Shown here: positions 1 to 7,802 of the stretch, in pieces
Layout of the letters: every line of letters starts with the position of its first letter
How positions within the stretch are numbered: position 1 is the stretch's first letter
NCBI GenBank assembly: GCA_001899255.1
Contig: MKVX01000002.1
Location: forward strand, 186,001 to 250,000
Length of the DNA stretch: 64,000 bases
Source: Rhizobiales bacterium 62-47
Lineage (GTDB): Bacteria; Pseudomonadota; Alphaproteobacteria; Rhizobiales; Xanthobacteraceae
Direction: 5' to 3'
Position numbers and translations under genes: made by a program
Notes under the pieces: generated by a model
Database searches by the model: none
What the model saw: only the letters and a program-made list of their open reading frames with translations
What the model was told of the DNA's origin: nothing

Positions 1-96
1 AATCTCCGTTGCCGCATGCGCCGCGGAAACCATCCCGAGCCATGGCAGCGCCACAAGCGCCAACGCCACAAGCTTCCTCAATGCCCGCTTCTGCAT
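1..96 (-). CDS. Exported protein, N-terminal fragment cut by window edge
   Basis: Only the first 32 codons are in the window. Reading leftwards from an ATG at 96, the peptide begins MQKRALRKLVALALVALPWL and continues through GMVSAAHA before ATEI. This is a textbook Sec signal peptide: a basic n-region, a hydrophobic core and an AxA-type cleavage site near residue 28. A GAGGGG purine run sits about 9 bases upstream of the ATG, which supports the start. The mature protein lies outside the window, so its function cannot be told. It is divergent from the kinase gene at 479; such pairs are sometimes a periplasmic binding protein and its sensor, but that is only a guess. Confidence 0.6.
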   Translation of the reverse strand, partial: MQKRALRKLVALALVALPWLGMVSAAHAATEI

Positions 97-478
97 GTGT
101 GCGACCACCCCTCAGGTTGGCTCTACGATCGGCGTGAAGTTGGCTGGAGCCGGACAATCGATGCTCCGATGCCCGCTCGCCTCTCTTAATCGGCAAAATT
201 CGGTGTGGCAATCGCAAGGCGCACAAAGAGCCTCCGCCCAAGCGCAGGCCGTTCAATGATAGAGAGATGGTCACCCGTACGGATTCTGGTAAGATTGTAT
301 TGAACCTATTGGCGCGGGAAACGACACCATCCTATGGGACGTCTGTCTGCAGTTTGCCGAGCCGCGCCGTCATGGTCCATCGCGGCGGCGGAACCCGTGA
401 TATACGAGCCGGCATGTGCCGATGCGCGGGCGGATGTGTTGTGCCCGTCCGGACCAAACTTTACCGAACGAATTGATC
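97..478. other. Non-coding stretch between divergent genes
   Basis: This 382-base stretch separates the minus-strand exported protein from the histidine kinase. Short open frames cross it (for example 267-476), but they have no ribosome-binding site and no recognisable protein. The kinase frame also extends upstream to 416, but those residues look like untranslated leader. The region must hold both divergent promoters. I see no confident -35/-10 pair, operator palindrome or terminator. Confidence 0.4.
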
Positions 479-2578
479 ATGCCCGGTGATCTGGCGACGA
501 CAATAGCCGCGCCTGCCGCCGATCCCCCAGCGGCGGATCACACTGAAAAGGGGCGCAGCCGCATTGTCGGCCTGGTCCGTGCCATTCCGATCCGCTGGCG
601 CATTCTGTCGATCGCCGCGCTCAATTCGGCTGTCGTACTTGTGCTGGCGGCGTTGATCTGGAGCGGCACCAACGTGCTGCGATCGGCCTGGGAGGATGTC
701 CGGCAGGTTCGCGAGTCCGATAAAATTCTCGCTGTGCTGGAAGGCGAAACCGGGCGGCTGCAAAACCTGATCCATCGTTACATCAACCAGCCGAGTCCCG
801 AACTGTTCGCCGAGATCCTGCTGTTGCGCGAAGCCGTTCTCGGCACGCTGTCGACACGCGCATCGACCGATCCGATGTTGTCGGGATCGGTCGACGAGCT
901 CGAACGCGTCACCGAGCGTTTCCTCAACGGTTTCGGCGAATTGCGCGTGCTGCAAACCAAGATCGCCAAGACCTATGACGAGGAGGTTCAGAAGCCGGCG
1001 CGGGAAATGGCCGGGCTGTACTCCATCATCGAGGGCGCAACCGGACGGCGCGATGCGGCGATCTGGCCTCCGCTGGAAAAATCCCGCGAAGCCTTCACTG
1101 CGATGCTGGTGGCCGCCAATGCCTACTATCTGTCGCAGGCTTCGGCTTCCGCCGACGAGGCGCGCAAAAGCACCGAGCTGATCGAGCGCACCGTCCCGGT
1201 GATGATAAACCTCGCCGATAACGACCTGCAGCGTATGGCGCTGGAGAAGCTGAGAGTCCGTGCCGCGGCATTACGCACCGGCATGGCCAACTTGTCCGAT
1301 CAGCTCGTGGCTCGCACCAATCTGCTGCGCAATTCGGTCGATGCCAGTCAGGCGGAAACAATCGGCGCGATTGATGAGCTTTCGGTCAAGATGCGGCAGC
1401 GCGAGCAGCAGGCGCAGACGACTTTCGACCGGACTTTGACCAACATTTCGCGCAAGGTGCTGCTGATTGCGGTGATCTTCCTCGGCGTCATCGTATCCGC
1501 TGGAATCATCATCGCACTCAGCATTCGCCTGCCGCTGCGCCAGATCATCGTGGCGATGCACGCGATCATGTCGGGCGACTACGACCGGCGGGTGCAGGGT
1601 ATCGACGCCCGCGACGAGGTCGGCGCCATGGCGCGCGCGGTCGAGGTGTTCCGCAAGAACGCCATCGCCAAGCGCCAGGCGGAGGACGATCTGCGCGCCG
1701 CCAAGGAAAAGGCGGAGGCCGCGCTGATCGAACTCAGCGAAGCTCAGAAAAATCTCATCGATTCCGAACGGCTGGCCGCACTGGGCGGCCTCGTCGCCGG
1801 CGTCGCTCACGAGGTCAACAATCCGATCGGCATCAGCCTCACCGTCGCGTCGAGCCTGGCGCGGCGGGCCGATCAATTCGACAACGATCTGAAATCGGAC
1901 GCGCCGCTGCGCCGCTCGCAACTCGAAGACTTCGTCGGGGCGAGCCGCGACGCGGCACGCCAACTGGTCGCCAACCTGCTGCGCGCCGCCGAACTGATCC
2001 AGTCTTTCAAACAGGTCGCGGTTGACCGCTCGCACGCCGAACGGCGGCAATTCAACCTCGACGAGGCCACCGGACAGATCATCGCAAGCCTGCGGCCAGT
2101 GCTCAAGAAGGCTCCGATCGACATCCGGCTTGACGTACCGGCCGGGCTGACGATCGACAGCTATCCCGGCTCCTACGGTCAGATCATCACCAATCTCTTC
2201 CTCAATGCCGCCAATCACGCCTTCCCCGCCGGCCAGGCCGGAACCATCGCGATCACCGCGAAACCACGCGGCAAGGATGACATCGAGATCATTTTCGCCG
2301 ACAACGGCAACGGCATGACGCCGGACGTCCAGCGGCAGGCTTTCGATCCATTCTTCACCACCCGCCGCAACGACGGCGGCACCGGGCTGGGCCTGCACAT
2401 CGTTTATAATCTTGTGACCCAACAGCTCAACGGCCGTATGATGCTGGAATCCGGACCGGGACAAGGAACAACTTTTCGCATTATCATGCCGCGGGCTGCT
2501 TCGCGCGGCGCTTCTGAAATCGATTTGAGCAGTGACGGAAACAATCAATGGCCGACCAGGACGATGTCCTCCACCTGA
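479..2578 (+). CDS. Membrane sensor histidine kinase with HAMP domain
   Basis: Inner-membrane sensor kinase of about 699 aa. The first membrane segment is near residues 42-62. A roughly 260-residue, largely helical periplasmic region without a sensor fold I can name follows, then a second membrane segment near 326-348 and a HAMP linker. The phosphoacceptor box contains HEVNNPIG (His near 442). The ATPase domain carries N, DNGNGM and GGTGLGLHIV boxes to the C-terminus. The HEVNNP-type H-box is typical of kinases whose dimerisation helix differs from standard HisKA. ATG 479 was chosen because the 21 codons upstream to 416 encode an unconserved-looking, Cys/Arg-rich stretch. Its 3' end overlaps the next gene by 31 bases, so the two are probably translationally coupled. 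The signal is unknown. Confidence 0.88.
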   Translation: MPGDLATTIAAPAADPPAADHTEKGRSRIVGLVRAIPIRWRILSIAALNSAVVLVLAALIWSGTNVLRSAWEDVRQVRESDKILAVLEGETGRLQNLIHRYINQPSPELFAEILLLREAVLGTLSTRASTDPMLSGSVDELERVTERFLNGFGELRVLQTKIAKTYDEEVQKPAREMAGLYSIIEGATGRRDAAIWPPLEKSREAFTAMLVAANAYYLSQASASADEARKSTELIERTVPVMINLADNDLQRMALEKLRVRAAALRTGMANLSDQLVARTNLLRNSVDASQAETIGAIDELSVKMRQREQQAQTTFDRTLTNISRKVLLIAVIFLGVIVSAGIIIALSIRLPLRQIIVAMHAIMSGDYDRRVQGIDARDEVGAMARAVEVFRKNAIAKRQAEDDLRAAKEKAEAALIELSEAQKNLIDSERLAALGGLVAGVAHEVNNPIGISLTVASSLARRADQFDNDLKSDAPLRRSQLEDFVGASRDAARQLVANLLRAAELIQSFKQVAVDRSHAERRQFNLDEATGQIIASLRPVLKKAPIDIRLDVPAGLTIDSYPGSYGQIITNLFLNAANHAFPAGQAGTIAITAKPRGKDDIEIIFADNGNGMTPDVQRQAFDPFFTTRRNDGGTGLGLHIVYNLVTQQLNGRMMLESGPGQGTTFRIIMPRAASRGASEIDLSSDGNNQWPTRTMSST

Positions 2579-4296
2579 TCGACGACACCGCCCCCGAATC
2601 CGGGGCTTCAGCAGCACGTAAATGGAAGATTGCGGTGATCGACGACGATCACGCCGTGCATGAAGGAACGCGCTTTGCGCTGAGCGACTACAGCCTCAAT
2701 GGCCAGGGACTCGAGATCCTGTCGGCCTATTCGGCCGCCGAGGGTCGCGAGTTGATGCAGCAGCACCCCGATATCGCGGCGGTCCTGCTCGACGTCATCA
2801 TGGAGACCGACTCCGCCGGACTCGATCTCGTTGAGTTCATCCGCAACGAGATTCGCAACGAAACTGTCCGGATCATTCTGCGTACCGGGCAGCCGGGCCA
2901 GGCGCCGGAGCGACGGGTCATCGTCGACTACGACATCAATGACTACAAGGCCAAGACCGAGCTGACCGCCGACAAGCTGTTCACCTCGCTGACCGCGGCG
3001 CTGCGGAGCTACCAGCAGCTCGAACGCATGGTGCAGACCCGGCGCGGCCTTGAGATCATCATCGATGCCGCCTCGACCCTGTACGATTTCCGCTCGATGC
3101 AGCGGCTCGCCGAAGGCGTGCTGACGCAGATCGCCTCGCTGCTCAATGTCGACTGTGCCGGGATCCTGGTGCTGCGCGACAGCGGCGTGATCGGCGACGA
3201 CTTCGCCGTGCTGGCAGGCTCCGGCTGCTACAGCCGCTTCATCGCTGAGGCGGGGCCGCGACCGCTCGACAGCGATTTACGCCAGATGGTCGAGGATGCT
3301 TTCCGCCGACGCCAGCATGAATTCGCCGATCACCGCACCGTGCTCTACATCCGCACCGGCAGCGGCCGCGAAGTGGTGGTATTGCTGCAGGCCGAATATC
3401 CCCTGACGGAGACCGATCGGTCGCTAGTCGAGATTTTCGGAAGCCGGCTGTCGATCGCATTCGACAACGTCATTCTCTACCAGCAACTCAATGACGCCAA
3501 CACGCAGCTCGAAGATCGCGTCGCCCAGCGTACCCGGGCGCTGATGCTCGCCAACCGCAGGCTCTCGGCGCAATGGCTGCGGCTGCAACGCGCCAACGGC
3601 TTCAAGAACGAGATTCTCGGCACCGTCGCCCACGACCTGAAGAATCCGCTCAGCGTTATCCTCGGCCGCACCGAAATGCTGACCGAGTTGATCAGCACCG
3701 ATGCCTCACGCGAGAGCATTGGCTCGCAGGTCGCCCACATCCGGGACGCAACCAAACGTCTCACCGCGATGGTCGATCACCTGATCTCCGATGCGATGGC
3801 GGATGCCTTCGACATCACCATCCGCCGCGAGCCGGTCGACATCGGCGCGCTGGTCAGCGAGGTGGCGGAAGTCAATCGCCTTGCCGCGATGAACAAGCAG
3901 CAGATCATCGAGGTCTCGGCGCCGCCGGAGCATATCACCATGTGCGACGCCGACCGCATGCGCGAGGCGATCGACAATCTGGTCAGCAACGCCATCAAAT
4001 ACAGCCCGGTCGGCGGCAACATCACGTTGCTGGTGGCACACGACAGCGACGGCACCACGATCCGCGTCACCGACCAGGGCGCCGGCCTGTCACCCGAAGA
4101 CCTGGGACGCCTGTTTGGCCGCTTCCAGCGGCTCTCGGCCAAGCCGACGGCCGGCGAAAGCTCGACCGGCCTTGGCCTTTCCATCGTCAAGCGTATTGTC
4201 GATATGCACGGCGGGCGGGTCACCGCCGACAGCGCCGGCCCCGGCGAGGGGTCGACGTTTGCTATCATTCTTCCCGCGGCAGCCGTATCCTCCTGA
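2548..4296 (+). CDS. Hybrid response regulator with DUF3369 and histidine kinase domains
   Basis: A 582-aa cytoplasmic protein with a reversed hybrid layout. The N-terminal receiver has an acidic pocket at IDDDHAV and the phosphoacceptor Asp82 in AVLLDV. A DUF3369 (GAF-like) module spans about 150-320, a coiled linker (QLEDRVAQRTRAL) lies near 325-340, and HisKA carries VAHDLKNPL with His362. A HATPase domain ends with STGLGLSIVKRIVDMHGG. There is no membrane segment. It probably takes phosphate from the kinase just upstream on Asp82, and its own kinase domain then signals to the OmpR-type regulator two bases downstream. The order in the phosphorelay is inferred from gene order and overlap. 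The start overlaps the previous gene by 31 bases. Confidence 0.85.
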   Translation: MADQDDVLHLIDDTAPESGASAARKWKIAVIDDDHAVHEGTRFALSDYSLNGQGLEILSAYSAAEGRELMQQHPDIAAVLLDVIMETDSAGLDLVEFIRNEIRNETVRIILRTGQPGQAPERRVIVDYDINDYKAKTELTADKLFTSLTAALRSYQQLERMVQTRRGLEIIIDAASTLYDFRSMQRLAEGVLTQIASLLNVDCAGILVLRDSGVIGDDFAVLAGSGCYSRFIAEAGPRPLDSDLRQMVEDAFRRRQHEFADHRTVLYIRTGSGREVVVLLQAEYPLTETDRSLVEIFGSRLSIAFDNVILYQQLNDANTQLEDRVAQRTRALMLANRRLSAQWLRLQRANGFKNEILGTVAHDLKNPLSVILGRTEMLTELISTDASRESIGSQVAHIRDATKRLTAMVDHLISDAMADAFDITIRREPVDIGALVSEVAEVNRLAAMNKQQIIEVSAPPEHITMCDADRMREAIDNLVSNAIKYSPVGGNITLLVAHDSDGTTIRVTDQGAGLSPEDLGRLFGRFQRLSAKPTAGESSTGLGLSIVKRIVDMHGGRVTADSAGPGEGSTFAIILPAAAVSS

Positions 4297-4297
4297 G

Positions 4298-5038
4298 ATG
4301 AGCCAGAGCCAGCACATTATCATTGTCGACGACGAGGCCCCGGCCCGCGAAATGGTCGGCGACTATTTGCGTATGCACGGCTTCACCGTGACGTTATGCG
4401 ACGGCGGCAAAAGCCTGCGTACGGCGATCGCCGCCGGCGTGCCGGATCTGGTGGTCCTCGATCTCAACATGCCAGAAGAGGACGGCCTGTCGATCATTCG
4501 CGACCTTAAGCAGCGGACTAACGTTCCGATCATCATGCTCACGGCCACCGCGAGCCCGATCGATCGCGTCGTCGGCCTGGAACTCGGCGCCGACGACTAC
4601 GTCGCCAAGCCCTGCGAGTTGCGCGAATTGATGGCCCGCATCCGCTCGGTGCTGCGCCGGACGACGCCGGCCAAACCGGCGGCGGCCCCGGCAGCTGCCC
4701 CTGCCAAGCCCGCCGGGGATTCCCGGGTGCGGTTCGGCACCAAATGGCTCGACCTGGAGGCGCAGGCGCTCCGCGACGACGACGACAACGAGCACCCGCT
4801 GACCGCCTCCGAATTCGGCCTCCTGAAGGTGTTCGCGGCCAATCCGAAACGGGTGTTGTCGCGCGAGCGATTGCTCGAATTGGCCAATGCCCGCGATGCC
4901 GAGGCGTTCGACCGTGCCGTTGACCTGAGAATCATGCGGATTCGGCGCAAAATCGAGCCGGACCCGGCCAAACCTTCGGTTATCCGGACGATTCGTGGCG
5001 GGGGATACCTGTTTTCGCCTGCCGGCGAGAAAGCCTGA
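4298..5038 (+). CDS. OmpR-family DNA-binding response regulator
   Basis: A 246-aa output regulator. The receiver domain (about 1-120) has the acidic pair in IIIVDDEAPA, phosphoacceptor Asp55 in LVVLDLNMP, a conserved Thr in MLTATAS and Lys in YVAKPCELREL. A flexible Ala/Pro/Lys linker (about 125-143) joins a winged-helix Trans_reg_C domain with the helix DRAVDLRIMRIRRKIE and the C-terminal hairpin IRTIRGGGYLF. ATG 4298 follows the upstream stop by one base, so it is in the same operon and is the likely final acceptor of this signalling set. The frame stays open upstream to 4115, but that part overlaps the kinase and was rejected. Target genes are unknown. Confidence 0.92.
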   Translation: MSQSQHIIIVDDEAPAREMVGDYLRMHGFTVTLCDGGKSLRTAIAAGVPDLVVLDLNMPEEDGLSIIRDLKQRTNVPIIMLTATASPIDRVVGLELGADDYVAKPCELRELMARIRSVLRRTTPAKPAAAPAAAPAKPAGDSRVRFGTKWLDLEAQALRDDDDNEHPLTASEFGLLKVFAANPKRVLSRERLLELANARDAEAFDRAVDLRIMRIRRKIEPDPAKPSVIRTIRGGGYLFSPAGEKA

Positions 5039-5080
5039 GCGCGGTATATCGTCACCGTCCGGTTTGCATTTTTGGCGAAA

Positions 5081-5109
5081 TGTTTCGTCGGCTGCGCCGC
5101 GACGAAACA
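5081..5109. repeat. Perfect 10-bp inverted repeat upstream of sigma factor
   Basis: TGTTTCGTCG at 5081-5090 pairs exactly with CGACGAAACA at 5100-5109 across a 9-base loop. It lies 42 bases past the regulator stop and 113 bases before the sigma-factor ATG. No T-run follows on the plus strand, so it is either a weak terminator or, just as likely, a regulator-binding palindrome in the sigma promoter region. A partial third copy (ACGAAACC) lies at 5122-5129. Confidence 0.5.
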
Positions 5110-5222
5110 AAACTCCCGTCAACGAAACCATTTTAGGCAAGTGGTGCAGACGTCTTGAAACAGCCGCTGGCTAGATTCTCCCCACTAAACACCGCGAAAA
5201 GCGGTTGGCAGGGGAGCCAGTC

Positions 5223-5834
5223 ATGCAGAACATCATCGCCATCAACGTCGCAGCGCGTCAAGGCATCATCGCTGCGCAGGCCACGTCCGACGAGATGCTG
5301 CTGGAAGGCATTGCCGACGGCAGCAAATCCGCGATGCACATCTTCTATGCGCGTCACCATACCCGGGTGTACCGCTTCATCCTGCGGATGGTTCGCGATA
5401 CCACGATTGCCGAGGACCTCGTCAGCCAGGTGTTCCTCGACGTCTGGCGGACCGCCAGCCAGTTCGAAGGCCGCTCGCAGGTTTCCACCTGGTTGCTGTC
5501 GATCGCCCGCTTCAAGGCGCTGACCGCGCTGCGCCAGCGCCGCCACGAGGACATCGACCAGGACGACGTGCTGGATATCGCCGACCAGGCCGACACGCCG
5601 GAAGCGGCGCTCGAGCGCAGCAAGACCAACGCAATCCTGCGTGCCTGCATCGCCAAGCTGTCGCCGGCGCATCAGGAAATCGTCGATCTGGTTTACTACC
5701 ACGAGAAGTCGGTTGAAGAAGCCGGCGAGATCATCGGCATTCCGCAGAGCACGGTGAAGACCCGGATGTTCTATGCCCGCAAGCAACTAGCCGAGCTGCT
5801 CAAGCGCGCCGGCGTCGAAAGCATGGCGGCCTGA
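5223..5834 (+). CDS. ECF-type RNA polymerase sigma factor
   Basis: A 203-aa group IV sigma factor. Sigma region 2 (about 25-100) includes the promoter-melting stretch AEDLVSQVFLDVWR and STWLLSIARFKALTALR. Region 4 (about 135-195) has LSPAHQEIVDLVYYHEKSVE, followed by a helix-turn-helix with GIPQSTVKTRMFYARKQL. ATG 5223 was preferred over an in-frame TTG at 5205 because AGGGGAG stands just upstream at proper distance. No anti-sigma factor (membrane or ZAS type) is adjacent; the next gene encodes a 67-aa exported peptide. Control is therefore either by a distant anti-sigma or by transcription, perhaps through the palindrome at 5081 and the regulator genes upstream. Confidence 0.9.
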   Translation: MQNIIAINVAARQGIIAAQATSDEMLLEGIADGSKSAMHIFYARHHTRVYRFILRMVRDTTIAEDLVSQVFLDVWRTASQFEGRSQVSTWLLSIARFKALTALRQRRHEDIDQDDVLDIADQADTPEAALERSKTNAILRACIAKLSPAHQEIVDLVYYHEKSVEEAGEIIGIPQSTVKTRMFYARKQLAELLKRAGVESMAA

Positions 5835-5840
5835 TCCGCC

Positions 5841-5871
5841 TTCGTGATCCGGATCACAGCCGGATCACGAA
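5841..5871 (+). terminator. Perfect 12-bp hairpin after the sigma-factor gene
   Basis: TTCGTGATCCGG (5841-5852) and CCGGATCACGAA (5860-5871) are exact inverted repeats with a 7-base loop. The structure starts 7 bases after the sigma-factor stop. No U-tract follows (ACCAAATG), so it may be a Rho-assisted 3' end or mRNA-stabilising stem rather than a classical intrinsic terminator. Confidence 0.5.
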
Positions 5872-5963
5872 ACCAAATGCAACAATCGACGACATCAGCC
5901 GGAAAGAATCACTTGTTACACCGGCATGGACAACGACAGCACACCACCTGCGGAACGACGATC

Positions 5964-6167
5964 ATGCACAAGCCCAGCTTCCGGTTTTTCATTCTGCCGC
6001 TCGGCGCGATCTGCACCTTGATCCTGCTGGCTAGCCAGACATCGCCGTCCAGCGCGCAGCGCGACACCGCGGCAATCTCCGTCCGCCAGCAGGTGGTCGA
6101 CTGCAGCAGCAAGAGCCCCAGTGACGTTTGCGTGATTTCCTTCGACGGCGAGACCATCGCCCGCTGA
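5964..6167 (+). CDS. Small exported protein, 67 aa, unknown function
   Basis: Starts at ATG 5964. Residues 1-30 form a signal peptide or anchor: MHKPSFRFFILPLGAICTLI, then LLASQTSPSSAQ with an AxQ-like cleavage site. The mature part is about 36 residues with two cysteines nine residues apart (DCSSKSPSDVC) that could form a disulfide in the periplasm. I do not recognise a family. Its position directly after the ECF sigma gene suggests it is co-expressed with or regulated by that sigma factor. It is too short to be a conventional anti-sigma factor. Codon choice is like its neighbours, which supports it being real. Confidence 0.55.
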   Translation: MHKPSFRFFILPLGAICTLILLASQTSPSSAQRDTAAISVRQQVVDCSSKSPSDVCVISFDGETIAR

Positions 6168-6197
6168 CCACAATTCCAAATCTCCGAGACCTCCAGC

Positions 6198-6227
6198 GAC
6201 CCGGCCGGGATGCCCCCCAGCCGGGTC
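6198..6227 (+). terminator. 8-bp GC-rich hairpin between exported peptide and cioA
   Basis: GACCCGGC at 6198-6205 pairs with GCCGGGTC at 6220-6227. The structure lies 30 bases after the stop of the small exported gene and is followed by GAATTGTAT, a weak T-containing tail. It probably ends the upstream transcript before the separate cioAB unit. Confidence 0.35.
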
Positions 6228-6386
6228 GAATTGTATGGGCATGCACGGAGATGGGAACTTGCGTCGCCGCAACGTTGTGGCGGCACGCTCAGCCTATCGT
6301 TGCGGTACAAGGCGCGTCAGCCACCCTCGCATTTCAAATCACCCGCCTTGTGTTACGTTTGCGGTTCCTGACACCGGATACAGCTG

Positions 6387-7802
6387 ATGTTCGATGGTTT
6401 CGATGCGGTCGTTTTGGCGCGTGCCCAGTTTGCATTCACGATGTCGTTCCACATCGTATTCCCCGCCTTCTCGATCGGGCTGGCGAGTTACCTTGCCGTG
6501 CTCGAAGCGCTCTGGCTGTGGAGCGGGCGCGAGGTCTTCATCAATCTATTCAATTACTGGCTGAAGATTTTCGCCATTGCCTTCGGCATGGGCGTGGTTT
6601 CCGGCGTGGTGATGTCCTACCAGTTTGGCACTAACTGGGCGGCCTTCTCCGACAAGACTGGACCGGTGATCGGCCCGCTGATGGCCTACGAGGTGCTCAC
6701 CGCCTTTTTCCTCGAAGCCGGGTTTCTCGGCGTCATGCTGTTCGGCCTCAAGCGGGTCGGACCGAAGCTGCATTTTCTGGCGACGCTGATGGTGGCGATC
6801 GGCACGCTGGTCTCGGCGTTCTGGATTCTCTCCGCCAACTCGTGGATGCAGACGCCCACCGGGCATACCGTCAACGCCGCTGGGCAATTCATCACGGCCG
6901 ACTGGTGGAAGGTGATTTTCAATCCCTCGTTCCCATATCGCCTCGTACACATGGTGCTGGCGGCCTATCTCACCACGGCGCTGGTCGTCGGCGCGGTCGG
7001 CGCATTCCATCTGCTGCGCGACTCGAAGCGTGAGGGTCCGCGCGTGATGTTCTCGATGGCGATGTGGATGGCCGCCATCGTCGCGCCGATCCAGATCTTC
7101 GCCGGCGACCAGCACGGCCTCAACACGCTGGAGCATCAGCCGGTCAAGGTCATGGCGATGGAAGGTCATTACCAGAGCCATCCCGACGGCGCGCCGCTGA
7201 TCCTGTTCGGCCTGCCCGACCAGACCGACGCCACGGTGAAATACGCGATCCAGATTCCGAAACTGTCGTCGCTGATCCTCAAGCATTCGCTCGATGCGCC
7301 GTTGGCCGGACTCGACACCGTGCCGCGTCAGGACTGGCCGCCGGTGCCGATCACCTTCTGGTCATTCCGCATCATGGTCGGCCTCGGCTTCCTGATGATG
7401 GGGCTTGGACTGTTCAGCCTCTGGCTGCGCTGGCGCGGCCGGCTCTATGACTCCCGTCCACTGCATTATTTCGCCATGGCGATGGGACCGGCCGGCTTCA
7501 TCGCAGTGCTGGCCGGCTGGATCACCACCGAGACAGGCCGGCAGCCCTTCACCGTCTATGGCCTGTTGCGCACCGCCGATTCCGTTTCGCCGCTCGCCGC
7601 ACCGGCGGTGGCGTCATCGCTGATCGCCTTCGTCATCGTTTACTTCCTGCTGTTCTCGGCTGGCATCGTCTACATCCTGCGCCTGATGGCCGAGCCGCCA
7701 CATCACGGCGAGGAAGGCCCGCGCGGCGACGCTCCGACGCGCGCCGCCGGCATCACGCCGGCATCCGGCACCACCGCGGCACGGGGACAGGGGGCGGCAT
7801 GA
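6387..7802 (+). CDS. cioA: Cytochrome bd-type quinol oxidase subunit I (cyanide-insensitive type)
   Basis: A 471-aa polytopic subunit that oxidises ubiquinol and carries the hemes of a bd-type terminal oxidase, reducing O2 to water without pumping protons. Visible signatures are the N-terminal ARAQFAFTMSFHIVFPAFS with His22 (high-spin heme b ligand), LVHMVLAAYL with His188 (low-spin heme b558 region) and ETGRQPF near 384, the family GRQP motif. The periplasmic Q-loop is short, which is the CIO-type architecture. cioB starts 4 bases inside the 3' end, so translation is coupled. The ribosome-binding site is weak. Regulation is not evident; I saw no clear FNR-type box in the 219 bases upstream. 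Confidence 0.95.
   Translation: MFDGFDAVVLARAQFAFTMSFHIVFPAFSIGLASYLAVLEALWLWSGREVFINLFNYWLKIFAIAFGMGVVSGVVMSYQFGTNWAAFSDKTGPVIGPLMAYEVLTAFFLEAGFLGVMLFGLKRVGPKLHFLATLMVAIGTLVSAFWILSANSWMQTPTGHTVNAAGQFITADWWKVIFNPSFPYRLVHMVLAAYLTTALVVGAVGAFHLLRDSKREGPRVMFSMAMWMAAIVAPIQIFAGDQHGLNTLEHQPVKVMAMEGHYQSHPDGAPLILFGLPDQTDATVKYAIQIPKLSSLILKHSLDAPLAGLDTVPRQDWPPVPITFWSFRIMVGLGFLMMGLGLFSLWLRWRGRLYDSRPLHYFAMAMGPAGFIAVLAGWITTETGRQPFTVYGLLRTADSVSPLAAPAVASSLIAFVIVYFLLFSAGIVYILRLMAEPPHHGEEGPRGDAPTRAAGITPASGTTAARGQGAA

Noticed and set aside
267-476. A 69-codon gene before the histidine kinase
   Set aside because: No ribosome-binding site, unusual Cys/Arg-rich product, and it overlaps the probable promoter region of the kinase gene.
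1271-2617. A 448-codon minus-strand frame opposite the histidine kinase
   Set aside because: Shadow of the kinase; His/Arg/Gly-rich and lacking any domain.
5205-5222. TTG start six codons upstream for the ECF sigma factor
   Set aside because: The AGGGGAG Shine-Dalgarno lies between it and ATG 5223 and would be inside the coding region, so ATG 5223 is the better start.
6168-6386. FNR-type box ahead of cioA
   Set aside because: No TTGAT-N4-ATCAA match was found in the spacer; only loose TTTCAAAT-like sequence is present.
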